From Roseovarius sp. (GTDB lineage: Bacteria; Pseudomonadota; Alphaproteobacteria; Rhodobacterales; Rhodobacteraceae): a stretch of DNA of 64,000 nt. The DNA lies in the NCBI GenBank assembly GCA_029212365.1, contig JARGOC010000006.1, forward strand, positions 62,001-126,000, written 5' to 3'. Of the stretch, positions 21,031 through 30,482 are shown in pieces (positions within the stretch are counted from its first letter, which is position 1; every line of letters begins with the position of its first letter). The notes under the pieces are model-generated. The model was not told the origin of the DNA. It did not search any database and was given only the letters and a program-made list of their open reading frames with translations. A program made the translations under genes and the position numbers.

Positions 21031-21783
21031 TCAAGCATCGGCAGGTAGAGAGTCTGGCTTGGCATCGCGTTGAGCCTTGCTCATGATCTTGTACTTTTCG
21101 TGAGACTTCAGATCGATCAGGCCTTTGCGCTTGAGATTGCCAAAGGCACGGCAGACGCTTTCCATCGACAAGCCAATGTGATCGCCGATATCGCGCCGAC
21201 ACATGGGGAGAACGATGTGCCCCGTGCCGGATCGAGTCTGCGCGAATTCCTCAAGAAAGCGGTACAAACGCTCGGGCCCCTTGGTGCTGACAAGCGTCAG
21301 CAATTGCCGCTCACGACGGGCCAGAAGGCCGCGCATATGTGCCCGCATTTCCTGTCTCAGAGAGATGTTAGTGGCAAGTTCCTGTTCAAGGGTGGTTCTT
21401 GGTATCGACCTTACAATGACATGATCGACGGCCTCGGCCGTGAAGTGCCATCGGTCCATATCCGATATACCTATAAACTCCCCCTTTTTTGGAAAGGAAA
21501 AAATCTGACGGTGCCCCTCGGCGTCGACGGTGCAGCACCGTATCGTTCCCGATACAATGAGATAAATAGCGTCTGCCGACTCACCGTGAAGTGTAATCGT
21601 GCTACCCGGTTGGAAATGCTGCTCAAATGAATTGTGCCGGAATAAGGTGAGCAGTTCCGTACTATCGCGTGTTGATTTGGGCGTGTTTATAGATGTGCCT
21701 TTGCTGGCATAAGCAAGCTGCGGGTGCGTTGCGAGCCATTTCTCAGGTTGAGTGTGTGGCACAGATACTGTCATGTCTTTCAT
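21031..21783 (-). CDS. Crp/Fnr-family transcriptional regulator, no N-terminal Fe-S cysteines
   Basis: The 250-residue protein has an N-terminal cyclic-nucleotide-type beta-roll (about 55-135, FQPGSTITLHGESADAIYLI), a dimerisation helix (140-175) and a C-terminal winged helix with RRDIGDHIGLSMESVCRAF. The recognition helix keeps the E-x2-x-R pattern of FNR (E, then R three residues on), with Cys instead of Ser. The N-terminal cysteine cluster of true FNR is absent, so it is more FixK-like and probably not itself an oxygen sensor. ATG at 21783 after AAGGGCG. Its neighbourhood and class suit the TTGA-N6-TCAA sites before phaC and the arc operon. Confidence 0.88.
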   Translation of the reverse strand: MKDMTVSVPHTQPEKWLATHPQLAYASKGTSINTPKSTRDSTELLTLFRHNSFEQHFQPGSTITLHGESADAIYLIVSGTIRCCTVDAEGHRQIFSFPKKGEFIGISDMDRWHFTAEAVDHVIVRSIPRTTLEQELATNISLRQEMRAHMRGLLARRERQLLTLVSTKGPERLYRFLEEFAQTRSGTGHIVLPMCRRDIGDHIGLSMESVCRAFGNLKRKGLIDLKSHEKYKIMSKAQRDAKPDSLPADA

Positions 21784-21968
21784 GGTTTTGCGCGCCCTTC
21801 TGGATCGTGGGTCATCAACTCAGTGCTCCCTTTTGAGAGATACTCTGCTCATATTTGTCGTCGGACGGCTGTTCGGTTCTGGCGCAGCTTCCGTGCAGAT
21901 GTTATCTAACGGCAGGAGCATCATGCTGCTGCATTTTTAATATAAACTGTTTGGAATATGCATGAAGT

Positions 21969-21983
21969 GACTCACAGTGAGTC
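21969..21983. promoter_or_regulatory. Perfect palindrome in the regulator/TPR intergenic region
   Basis: GACTCAC-A-GTGAGTC is a 7-base inverted repeat with a single central base, located between the divergent Crp/Fnr gene and the TPR gene, about 58 bases before the TTG start of the latter. It differs from the FNR-type sites. It could be an operator for either gene; no family is assigned. Confidence 0.35.
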
Positions 21984-22040
21984 CAACAGTCTACGAAAAC
22001 AGGCGCCAAAGCTAACGGGCGCACACAATGGGGGTGGTTT

Positions 22041-23666
22041 TTGAACCTGCAACTTGCTTCGTCACTGCCCCACGATCTGGTGCAGGCCCAACTTACCCGT
22101 ATCGTCGACAGCCGACAGTTTCGAAATGCCCCACGTTTGTCACGATTTCTTACCTTCGTCGTCGAACAATCCCTTGCTGGACGATCAGATCAGCTCAAAG
22201 GCTATACGATTGGGTTGGAGGTTTTTGACAAGGACGAAGATTTCGATCCTCAAACTGATACGATTGTGCGAGTACAGGCGCGCGCGCTGCGCCAAAAACT
22301 GGATCACTATTTTCGCCAAGACGGCACAAATGATCCTGTACACATCGTCATTGCAAAGGGTGGATATCAACCGGAATTCTATTTGAATTCGGTCGATGAG
22401 GATCTGAAAGACGACCATGAGAAGCCTGAAATTGATAGAGATACGCCAGTTGTTCTGGCACCTGACAGACCGTCAATTGCGGTATTGCCATTTGAATGTA
22501 TTGGGTTGGGAACAGATTGTGATTTTTTGGCGCTTGGGCTCACTGAGGGGGTAATCTCGGATCTTTCACGGTTCAGAGAATTGTCGGTGTTTTCGCGCTC
22601 AACGACAAACGAGGCAAAAAACCAGCAATTGAGCATCCCGCAAATGTTCCAGCGTTTTCGCCCCGATTTCGTGCTGGAGGGGACGTTCCGCGTACGTAAC
22701 GAGCTGATCGAGACACGGATAAAGCTGATCGACGCTGCCGCCGAAGCCGTCTTGATGACAGATCAAATCGACCTGCGGATGGATGCGGGTCATATATATG
22801 ACGTGCTGGATGAAGTGAGTGCCCGCATTGCGTCCCATATTGCCGTGGAATATGGCCCGATCGGCCATTTTGCCCGCCACGCGCAGCGGTCCCGACCAGC
22901 GATCAAATGGGAAACCTATGCTTGGATATCGCGCTATTTCGAATATGGCATTCAACTGGATCAGGCCGACCGCAAAGAGATTGAAGCGGGCCTGAAACAT
23001 GCTGTGAAGTCTGACCCAACCTCGGCAGAAGCATACGCGGCACTCGCGATGATCGCAGTCGAGCATCATCGAACCATGTCTAAGGATGTAGGCGATCCGG
23101 CGAAACTTGATCTCGCTATGCAGCACGCTCAAAGAGCGGTGCGGCTCGATCCGCAAAGCGCAATGGCACATCAGTCATTGGCACTTACATATTTTCATTT
23201 ACACCGATTTACTGATTTCCGCGCTGCGGTGCGGCGGGCCTTGGAGCTTAATCCCGGTCATGGGGACATGTTGGCCACGTTTGGCCTGTGTTTCGTGCGA
23301 CTTGCGGAGTGGGAAGAGGGCATCCCGTTGCTGGACCGAGCTCTTACTTTGAACCCACTGCACCCCGACTGGTATCACCTGCCAAAAGCAATGTATCTGA
23401 TGATGACGAAAGGCCCGGAAGACGCCATCGCTGAGTGTACAAAAAGACCGATGCCGGGCTTCGTTGTATTTCATTTCATGCTCCTATGGTTCCATGTGGA
23501 GGTTGGCGACATGGATGCCGCGAATATCGAAAAAGGCCTGCTGCTCGATATCGCACCGGATACTGAACGGTTTATGAGGCGGTATTTTGATGCAGTCTGC
23601 CTTTGTGATGAAATTTCAGGCCGAGCCATCGCTGCCCTTCGAAAAGTAGATCTGAATATCGTTTAA
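22041..23666 (+). CDS. Winged-helix-like / TPR protein (regulatory, unknown target)
   Basis: The 541-residue protein likely starts at TTG 22041 after GGGGGTGG. Residues about 15-115 form a conserved domain often found before TPRs (FLTFVVEQSLAG, YTIGLEVF, DTIVRVQARALRQKL, KGGYQPEF), thought to be winged-helix-like. Residues about 145-265 resemble the FlgO/adenylate-cyclase-associated domain (SIAVLPFE, LGLTEGVISDLSRF). From about 330 on come at least three TPR-like repeats (HAQRAVRLDPQSAMAHQSLA and so on). No membrane segment. Likely a cytoplasmic regulatory or scaffold protein; no partner is obvious. Confidence 0.7.
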   Translation: MNLQLASSLPHDLVQAQLTRIVDSRQFRNAPRLSRFLTFVVEQSLAGRSDQLKGYTIGLEVFDKDEDFDPQTDTIVRVQARALRQKLDHYFRQDGTNDPVHIVIAKGGYQPEFYLNSVDEDLKDDHEKPEIDRDTPVVLAPDRPSIAVLPFECIGLGTDCDFLALGLTEGVISDLSRFRELSVFSRSTTNEAKNQQLSIPQMFQRFRPDFVLEGTFRVRNELIETRIKLIDAAAEAVLMTDQIDLRMDAGHIYDVLDEVSARIASHIAVEYGPIGHFARHAQRSRPAIKWETYAWISRYFEYGIQLDQADRKEIEAGLKHAVKSDPTSAEAYAALAMIAVEHHRTMSKDVGDPAKLDLAMQHAQRAVRLDPQSAMAHQSLALTYFHLHRFTDFRAAVRRALELNPGHGDMLATFGLCFVRLAEWEEGIPLLDRALTLNPLHPDWYHLPKAMYLMMTKGPEDAIAECTKRPMPGFVVFHFMLLWFHVEVGDMDAANIEKGLLLDIAPDTERFMRRYFDAVCLCDEISGRAIAALRKVDLNIV

Positions 23667-23805
23667 GTTGGCACGATCAGGCGACGGTCCCCGTTGGCTA
23701 ATGATCCCCCATGGCGCATACCGCTCGCCATAGAGCTAGACCTTGTTGTGCTGGGTGATACATCTTGGCCTAGGCATGTCTGTCATAGCCAGCGTGTACC
23801 ACCAC

Positions 23806-23837
23806 AAAGAAAAAGCCCCTGAGAAAACAGGGGCTTT
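23806..23837 (-). terminator. Rho-independent terminator after tRNA-fMet
   Basis: The stem AAAGCCCCT/AGGGGCTTT (9 bp, loop of 8) lies at 23812-23837. On the minus strand it is followed by a T-rich run (complement of 23806-23814). It lies about 35 bases beyond the 3' end of the tRNA gene, and may also help end the converging TPR transcript. Confidence 0.8.
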
Positions 23838-23871
23838 GTTCTGTTTCAACCACTTGGCTGAATATGAAAAT

Positions 23872-23948
<77 letters not shown>

Positions 23949-24042
23949 CCAATTGAATGGCCTATGTAGAACCGCGCATATGAGTCTGCAATGGCTAAAG
24001 TGACTTTTCGCGTTAAAAACTGTTCCGGGCAGTGTGCGCCGC

Positions 24043-25455
24043 TTAATCCCACCAGGGGCCGTGGTGTTTGCCCTCTTCGCCCAGCCGCTCAAATCCGTGA
24101 TGGCCAAAGAAATCGCGCTGCGCCTGGATGATATTGGCCGAGCCAAACCCCTGACGCATTGTGTCGTACCATGACAATGCCGCTGCCAGCGCTGGCACCG
24201 CGTGCCCGCCGGTGATGGCCGCAGCAACAACTTCGCGCAAGGCAGGAATGCAACGCGCCAGTTCCTGTGCAAAATGCGGCGAAAGGATCAACTGACCTGC
24301 GGGCAGTTCACCCTGAAAAGCCTCGGAAATATCATCCAACATTGCCGAGCGGATAATGCAGCCTGCGCGCCAGATCTCGGCGATGCGGGCGTAATCGAGA
24401 GGCCAGTCATACTCCTTGGCTGCGGCCTCAAGGATACGAAAGCCCTGTGCATAGCCCAGAATGCGCGCCGCCAGAAATGCCTCAGCCATGGTGGCCGACC
24501 CCAAGGTGATTGCTGCGCGCGCACCGCCCAGCACCTGTTCGCCCAATTGGCGCGTGTCTTTCTCTGAGGACCAACTGCGCGCGCCAACGGCGGCCTCGAT
24601 CATATTGGCGGCTTGCCCCAGGCGCACAGCCTCAACCACGGTCCAGCGCCCGGTGCCTTTTTGGCCCGCGGCATCCTTGATCACATCGACGATAGGATGG
24701 CCGGTTTTCGGGTCATCATATTGCAGGGCTTTGCCAGTAATCTCGACCAGATATGAGCGCAGCGGGCCCTTGTCCCACTCGGCAAACATTTTGCCAATCT
24801 CGGCCGGGGTCCAGGCCGCCCCATTGCGCAACAGGCCATAGATTTCGGCAATCACCTGCATTTCAGCGTATTCAATGCCGTTGTGCACGGTTTTCACAAA
24901 ATGCCCGGTCCCATCCGGGCCAAGGTGGTCAACGCAAGGGTCGCCGTCAAACTGGGCAGCAATGGCGCGCAGGATCGGCTTGAGCTGGGTCCAGGAATGC
25001 GCAGTGCCACCAACCATCATTGAGGGGCCATGGCGCGCGCCGCTTTCGCCACCCGAAACCCCCATGCCGACAAAGTGGATGTCTTGCTTGGTCAACTCAG
25101 CCGACCGGCGGCGGGTGTCATGAAAATCGGCATTACCGCCGTCAATGATCGTGTCGCCGGGGTCCAGATGCGGGGCGATGGCCTCGATCATCATGTCCAT
25201 AGGCCTGCCCGAGGGGATCATAAACAGGATCACGCGGGGGCTGGCAAGACCAGCCACAAACCCGGCCAGATCATCATAGGGGTGCAGTTTGCCGGCCACA
25301 TCACCGGTCAAATGACTGGCCTCCTCCATAAAGGAGGTTATCCACGCCTCCTCGCGGTTGGTGACAGCCACGTCAAAGCCATTGTCGGCCATATTCAATG
25401 CCAATGCGCTGCCCATGGTGCCCAGCCCGTAAACGCCGATTTGTGCTTTGGTCAT
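24043..25455 (-). CDS. gnd: 6-phosphogluconate dehydrogenase, decarboxylating
   Basis: The 470-residue enzyme oxidises 6-phosphogluconate to ribulose 5-phosphate with NADP+, in the oxidative pentose phosphate pathway. The Rossmann motif GVYGLGTMGSALALNM is at 7-22; the substrate signature reads GVSGGESGARHGPSMMVGG and HNGIEYAEMQ. The ATG at 25455 follows AGGAG; an in-frame TTG one codon earlier is unlikely. Full length, single gene. Confidence 0.95.
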   Translation of the reverse strand: MTKAQIGVYGLGTMGSALALNMADNGFDVAVTNREEAWITSFMEEASHLTGDVAGKLHPYDDLAGFVAGLASPRVILFMIPSGRPMDMMIEAIAPHLDPGDTIIDGGNADFHDTRRRSAELTKQDIHFVGMGVSGGESGARHGPSMMVGGTAHSWTQLKPILRAIAAQFDGDPCVDHLGPDGTGHFVKTVHNGIEYAEMQVIAEIYGLLRNGAAWTPAEIGKMFAEWDKGPLRSYLVEITGKALQYDDPKTGHPIVDVIKDAAGQKGTGRWTVVEAVRLGQAANMIEAAVGARSWSSEKDTRQLGEQVLGGARAAITLGSATMAEAFLAARILGYAQGFRILEAAAKEYDWPLDYARIAEIWRAGCIIRSAMLDDISEAFQGELPAGQLILSPHFAQELARCIPALREVVAAAITGGHAVPALAAALSWYDTMRQGFGSANIIQAQRDFFGHHGFERLGEEGKHHGPWWD

Positions 25456-25709
25456 CAAAGGCTCCTGCTTGTCCGGTTGATGTGCAGCCTAGCCCATACC
25501 GGCGCAGGTGCAAGTGGCCGGGATGTCGCCCAAGGTCGGTTGGTGGGCGTCAACTTTGAGCGCTCTTTGACGGGTGCCGCACCGTGGTCGAATGCATGCT
25601 TTGCGATCTATAGCTTCAATTCTAATTGCCGATTTGGCCATGCCAGTGGTGTGCTATTTGGACGTTCTATTTGGCGACGGTCTCATTTTTCAAGCATGTG
25701 GTGAAAAGG

Positions 25710-26333
25710 TCAATGACCCTGTTTTTGCAACACAAGAAGTGTCATCATGCTCATCGGCGGCAGCGATCGTTGCTCGATCACCTTTAGGTCGGGTTGCTTG
25801 AGAACCGTGCTGATTTCAAAGTCTGAGTGCCAGCCAAGCAGATTGGAAAATGGTGCGCTCAATTGCTCAATCCGGGCGAGCATGCCGGTTTCTCTGGCGA
25901 AATGATTGGTGATCACGACCACGCCACCGGGTTTGCAAACCCGCGCCATCTCAGCCATGACAACTTCTGGTTCCGGGACAACAGATATGATGTGCATCGC
26001 GGCAACGGCATCAAATGATGCATCGGGAAAATCGAGGTGGCGCGCATCCATCTGTTTGAGGCTTTTCACCTGATCAAGAGCAAGTTTTTCCACCTTTGCT
26101 TGTGCCTTGGCCAGCATGTCTTCGCTGAAATCAATGCCCGTGACAGCGATGTCGTGACGGTAGTTTGGCAAAGCCAGCCCCGTGCCGACCCCAACCTCAA
26201 GGACATTTGAGACATCTAGCGCGTTGATGTAGTTAACTGTTCTACGCCGACCAACGTTTGTAACTGCGCCAAACGTCTTGTCATAGACAGGTGCCCAGCG
26301 GGCGTATGAGGTTTTGACTGCATTAGGTTCCAC
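25710..26333 (-). CDS. pmtA: Phosphatidylethanolamine N-methyltransferase
   Basis: The 207-residue SAM-dependent enzyme methylates phosphatidylethanolamine to phosphatidylcholine. SAM motif I is LEVGVGTGLALPNY (about 45-58), followed by GIDFSEDML. The start is placed at GTG 26333, five bases after the pssA stop, with AAGGA at the right distance; it yields the family-like MEPNAVKTSYARWAPVYD. A longer frame would overlap pssA by 60 bases. Third gene of psd-pssA-pmtA. The membrane lipid substrate is inferred from context and N-terminal similarity to the Rhodobacter PmtA type. Confidence 0.85.
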   Translation of the reverse strand: MEPNAVKTSYARWAPVYDKTFGAVTNVGRRRTVNYINALDVSNVLEVGVGTGLALPNYRHDIAVTGIDFSEDMLAKAQAKVEKLALDQVKSLKQMDARHLDFPDASFDAVAAMHIISVVPEPEVVMAEMARVCKPGGVVVITNHFARETGMLARIEQLSAPFSNLLGWHSDFEISTVLKQPDLKVIEQRSLPPMSMMTLLVLQKQGH

Positions 26334-26337
26334 GATG

Positions 26338-27093
26338 CTATCCTTCGGTTGTCTTCGTCTTTCGGGAGGTGCGGCAGGCCCAGACAAGGCCGCCGACATA
26401 AATCAAGGTGATAATGGTCAGCGTCGCCCAAAGGTAGGTCAGCAGGGCTGCTGCTAAAACCACAGCGCCCAGCAGGGCGTATTTGGCGTTTTTGCGATCT
26501 ATACTTATGTTTTTAAAGGAATACGTCGGAATACGGCTGATCATCAGCAATCCAATCAGGCAGATATAGATCGCAATAAAAATCGGCGCAATCAGACGTA
26601 TATCCGAAACAGCAAAAGAGATCACCATCGGGAGCATTACCAAAACTGCTCCCGCAGGCGAGGGCAGGCCAACAAAGAAGTCAGAGCAGGCATCGTCCTT
26701 TTCCTCACGACTGCTGACGTTAAAGCGCGCCAGGCGCAATACGCAGCAAATCGCATAGATCAAGACGGCAATCCAGCCAGCGCCACGCAGATCCTGAAAT
26801 GTCCAGCTGTGCAAAATCAACGCCGGAGCGACGCCAAAATTCACAAAATCCGCCAGTGAATCCAGCTCGGCTCCGACGGCACTTGACTGATTCATCAAAC
26901 GCGCCAGTCGACCGTCCAGTCCATCCAGTACACAAGCCACAAGCACCAGTTCTACCGCCCACTCAAAATTGCCCTCATACCCAAATCTGATCGCGGTGAG
27001 CCCTGCACAAATTGCGGCGATGGTCAGCAGATTGGGCAAAAGATGAATGAGGTTTATGTTGGATCGCTTGTCGTCATTTAACGGATCAGCCAT
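26338..27093 (-). CDS. pssA: CDP-diacylglycerol-serine O-phosphatidyltransferase
   Basis: The 251-residue membrane enzyme makes phosphatidylserine from CDP-diacylglycerol and serine. The CDP-alcohol phosphotransferase signature (DG-x2-AR-x8-G-x3-D-x3-D) is complete: DGLDGRLAR, then GAELDSLAD (about 58-82). Multiple TM helices follow. Three bases separate it from psd, five from pmtA. Confidence 0.95.
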   Translation of the reverse strand: MADPLNDDKRSNINLIHLLPNLLTIAAICAGLTAIRFGYEGNFEWAVELVLVACVLDGLDGRLARLMNQSSAVGAELDSLADFVNFGVAPALILHSWTFQDLRGAGWIAVLIYAICCVLRLARFNVSSREEKDDACSDFFVGLPSPAGAVLVMLPMVISFAVSDIRLIAPIFIAIYICLIGLLMISRIPTYSFKNISIDRKNAKYALLGAVVLAAALLTYLWATLTIITLIYVGGLVWACRTSRKTKTTEG

Positions 27094-27096
27094 TGG

Positions 27097-27789
27097 TCAA
27101 TCCGTGTGTGCCTGGCGTGCGGGTTCAGTGGCGGTCAGATCGGCCAGAACGGTTTCACCTGCAACCATGGTTTGCCCAAGATTGACCATCGGTTCTACGT
27201 CATCAGGCAAATAGACATCTAACCGAGAGCCAAAGCGAATAAGCCCAAACCGCTCGCCCGTGCGCAGGGTATCGCCTTGGGCTGAAAAGCACACGATCCG
27301 CCGCGCAACTAGCCCGGCAATTTGCACGACGGCAAGTTGGCGACCATCTTTCATGTTGATACACAGGCTGTTGCGTTCGTTATCGGCGCTGGCTTTGTCC
27401 AGTGAGGCATTGAAGAATTTGCCTGGCCGATAGGCAATTGCTGCGATTTCACCAGCAATTGGCGCACGGTTCACATGACAGTTAAAGACGCTCATGAACA
27501 CGCTTATGCGGGTCAGGCCCTTATCCGGCATACCAAGTTCAGAAGGGGGGACTGCCTTTTCAATCAGCGAGACGATGCCATCAGCGGGGCTGACGATCAG
27601 GCCATCGCGTGTTGGCGTGGCACGCACGGGATCGCGAAAAAAGTAATAACACCAAATCGTTAACCCCACCCCGATCCAGCCCAAAACAGGCCAAATAAAG
27701 AAAAGAATGACTGTGGCCGCAGCAAAGATACCAACAAACTTGCGCCCCTCAGGATGCATTGGCTTTATAAATGTGTCAGTCATCTTCAT
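27097..27789 (-). CDS. psd: Phosphatidylserine decarboxylase proenzyme
   Basis: The 230-residue short-type enzyme converts phosphatidylserine to phosphatidylethanolamine. The self-cleavage site RFGSR (near residue 187) would give the pyruvoyl group from its Ser. An N-terminal TM pair (about 18-52) anchors it; SPADGIV and [10 protein letters not shown] are family motifs. First gene of the lipid operon; no convincing promoter recognised in the 190 bases upstream. Confidence 0.95.
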   Translation of the reverse strand: MKMTDTFIKPMHPEGRKFVGIFAAATVILFFIWPVLGWIGVGLTIWCYYFFRDPVRATPTRDGLIVSPADGIVSLIEKAVPPSELGMPDKGLTRISVFMSVFNCHVNRAPIAGEIAAIAYRPGKFFNASLDKASADNERNSLCINMKDGRQLAVVQIAGLVARRIVCFSAQGDTLRTGERFGLIRFGSRLDVYLPDDVEPMVNLGQTMVAGETVLADLTATEPARQAHTD

Positions 27790-27979
27790 TGGTGGATCAC
27801 GATACTTTTGCTATTTGTGATTACTTACCCCGATAAGCACACCACCAGCAACACGATAGAAAGAGCGGTCGGCGGGAAGGCGTCAATTCACAAAGAAACC
27901 GGCCATTGGCACAGGTGTAAGGTACGACAGCCGGTGAACGCCTGATTGTCGCGCGCAACAGGTGTTCTGTCTGGTTGCC

Positions 27980-28906
27980 TCAGACGCCCAAACACCACCG
28001 CATAACTGCTTTTTGCGCATGCAGGCGGTTTTCGGCCTCATCAAAGATCACCGAATGCGGGCCATCCATGACGGCCGATGTCGCCTCATCCTCGCGGTGG
28101 GCGGGAAGGCAGTGCATGAACAGGGCGTCGGCTTTGGCGTGGCGCATCAACTCCTGATTCACCTGATAGGGGCGCAGCATATTATGGCGGCGCTCTTTGG
28201 TGGACTGGCTGTCATGCATGCTGACCCAGGTATCGGCGACCACCAGATCAGCACCCTCAACCGCCTTCACCGGATCGCGCTCGATCACAATCCGGCTGCC
28301 GGATTTGCGGGCCAGGCCCACAAACTCGCCTTCTGGGTCCAGCTGCATGGGGCCGGTGAACGTCAGGTCAAACCCGAATTGCCCTGCGGCATGTAAGAAA
28401 GATGCACAGACATTGTTGCCGTCACCGCACCAGACGACTTTCTTGCCCGCAATCGGGCCGCGATGTTCCTCATAGGTCATCACATCGGCCATGATCTGGC
28501 AGGGGTGTGTGCGATCGGTCAGGCCATTGATCACCGGCACATCGGCGTATTCCGCCATATCCAGCAGCACGCTTTCATCAAAGGTGCGGATCATGATCAG
28601 ATCAACATACCGGCTGAGAACGCGGGCGGTATCGGCAATCGTTTCGCCGTGGCCCAGCTGCATATCAGCCCCCGACAACAGCATGGTTTCACCGCCCATC
28701 TGGCGCACGCCCACGTCAAAGCTGACACGAGTACGGGTTGATGGCTTTTCAAATATCAGCGCGACCATGTGACCGGCCAGCGGCTGTTCATCGTCGGTGG
28801 CGCCTCGGGTGCGGCCCGCCCGCGCGGTTTTCATGGCTTGCGCGTTGTCGATGATGCCCCGCAAGGCGACGGGATCAGTTTTGTGGATATCAAGGAAATG
28901 GGTCAT
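27980..28906 (-). CDS. argF: Ornithine carbamoyltransferase, anabolic
   Basis: The 308-residue enzyme makes citrulline from ornithine and carbamoyl phosphate in arginine synthesis. It has [17 protein letters not shown] for carbamoyl phosphate and [11 protein letters not shown] for ornithine. Shorter than the catabolic ArcB and next to argD, which supports the biosynthetic role. Separated from argD by 64 bases. Confidence 0.94.
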   Translation of the reverse strand: MTHFLDIHKTDPVALRGIIDNAQAMKTARAGRTRGATDDEQPLAGHMVALIFEKPSTRTRVSFDVGVRQMGGETMLLSGADMQLGHGETIADTARVLSRYVDLIMIRTFDESVLLDMAEYADVPVINGLTDRTHPCQIMADVMTYEEHRGPIAGKKVVWCGDGNNVCASFLHAAGQFGFDLTFTGPMQLDPEGEFVGLARKSGSRIVIERDPVKAVEGADLVVADTWVSMHDSQSTKERRHNMLRPYQVNQELMRHAKADALFMHCLPAHREDEATSAVMDGPHSVIFDEAENRLHAQKAVMRWCLGV

Positions 28907-28970
28907 GTGTATATCGCTTCGTTAGATCAGTTTGTGTGTTTTGTGCACGGATAAGACTTAGGTGCTCTCC

Positions 28971-30146
28971 CTAGGCCGACACCACGTTTTGGGCTGCTTT
29001 GTCGAGGCGGCTCAATGCCTCGGCGACGTCCTCTGCTGACAGGTTGAGAGGCGGCAAAAGGCGGATCACGTTATTTGCCGCGGGCACCAAGATCAGCTGG
29101 GCATCATAGGCGGCACTCAGCACATCGGTGTTAAGTGCTTTGCATTTAAGGCCCAGCATAAGCCCTGTACCGCTGACGCCCTCAAATACATCCGGGTGCG
29201 TGGCAATCAGCCCTTCCAACCCCTGACGCAGCATGCCTGAGGTGCGGTTGACCTGCGCCAAAAACGCAGGATCAGCCACATGATCCATCACCGCACAGCC
29301 CACCGCACAGCCCAGTGGATTGCCGCCATAGGTGGACCCGTGGCTGCCCGCTGTCATCGCAGCGGCTGCGTGTTCGGTGGCCAGAACCGCGCCCAAAGGA
29401 AAGCCGCCGCCGATGCCCTTTGCAACCATCATGATATCGGGCTCAATCCCGGCCCATTCGTGGGCAAACAGGCGGCCAGTGCGCCCCATGCCGCATTGCA
29501 CCTCATCAAGAACCAGCAAAATCCCATGTTCATCGCACAGATCGCGCAGCCCCTTAAGGCAGTGATCAGGCAGAGGGCGAATGCCACCTTCGCCCTGTAT
29601 CGGCTCAATGAGAATGGCGGCAGCTTCATCGGTGATGGCGGCCACAACCGCGTCGTGATCATTCCATGGCAGGTGAGTAAAGCCGGGCAGAAGCGGGCCG
29701 AAACCAGCCGTCATCTTCTCGGACCCGGCAGCGGCGATACCCGCGCTGGAGCGGCCATGAAACGAGCCCTCAAAAGTGATGATATTCACCCGTTCAGGCT
29801 GACCGGCCGCGTGGAAGTGCTTGCGCACCATCTTGACGGCCAATTCGCAAGATTCCGTGCCGGAATTGGTGAAAAACACCGTATCTGCAAAGGTCGCATC
29901 GACCAGCTTATCTGCCAGTGCCTGTTGTTGTGGTATGTGGTACAGATTGGACGTGTGCCACAACGCCTGTGCCTGATCGCTCAGCGCCTTGACCAGCGCC
30001 GGATGCGCATGACCCAGCGCATTCACCGCAATGCCTGCGCCCATATCCAGAAAACGTCGGCCATCCGCCTCAATCAGCCAGCTGCCTTCGCCTTTGACAA
30101 ATGTCAGAGGCGCACGGTTATAGGTGGGTAAGACGGACGGGATCAT
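28971..30146 (-). CDS. argD: Acetylornithine aminotransferase
   Basis: The 391-residue class III PLP aminotransferase acts in arginine (and possibly lysine) synthesis. Motifs are DMGAGIAVNALGHAHP, FTNSGTESCE, LVLDEVQCGMGRTGRLF and the PLP-lysine segment MMVAKGIGGGFPLGA. First gene of the argD-argF pair, with ATG at 30146. Confidence 0.93.
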   Translation of the reverse strand: MIPSVLPTYNRAPLTFVKGEGSWLIEADGRRFLDMGAGIAVNALGHAHPALVKALSDQAQALWHTSNLYHIPQQQALADKLVDATFADTVFFTNSGTESCELAVKMVRKHFHAAGQPERVNIITFEGSFHGRSSAGIAAAGSEKMTAGFGPLLPGFTHLPWNDHDAVVAAITDEAAAILIEPIQGEGGIRPLPDHCLKGLRDLCDEHGILLVLDEVQCGMGRTGRLFAHEWAGIEPDIMMVAKGIGGGFPLGAVLATEHAAAAMTAGSHGSTYGGNPLGCAVGCAVMDHVADPAFLAQVNRTSGMLRQGLEGLIATHPDVFEGVSGTGLMLGLKCKALNTDVLSAAYDAQLILVPAANNVIRLLPPLNLSAEDVAEALSRLDKAAQNVVSA

Positions 30147-30482
30147 GTCGCGTTTCCTTTGTTTAGAAGCTCAGTGAGTGCCGCAAGGGCAGGGCCAAGT
30201 CAATCATTTGCAATGTAGAGGTATGTGGGAAGGGCGTGGCGCAGTCATACGCCAGAATCAAAAGCGGAACGTCAGGCGCTAAAGCGTCGGCGTCGGGTGC
30301 AGGGATATGCAAAGCGTTTGATCATGCCTGTGCTGATATCGCAATATTCCGCCGGGTCAAAGGGGAAATTGACAAATTGGGGCAAAGCCGAACCGGACTC
30401 TTTGTAACATGTTTAGTTTGAAGCCCACACCACGAAATGTTGTATAGGCCGTGCGATGCTACCTTTGAATGGGCCCTGAGTA
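30147..30482. other. Intergenic region between argD and the EamA transporter
   Basis: These 336 bases separate divergent genes and should hold both promoters. Short basic open frames on the plus strand (30225-30421) lack ribosome sites and any recognisable domain, so I do not call a gene. No clear hairpin, operator or RNA was identified. Confidence 0.5.

Noticed and set aside
29280..30131. 283-codon plus-strand frame within argD
   Set aside because: Antisense shadow of argD with no supporting signals.
30225..30421. Two short basic frames upstream of the EamA gene
   Set aside because: No ribosome site, no conserved motif; likely chance.
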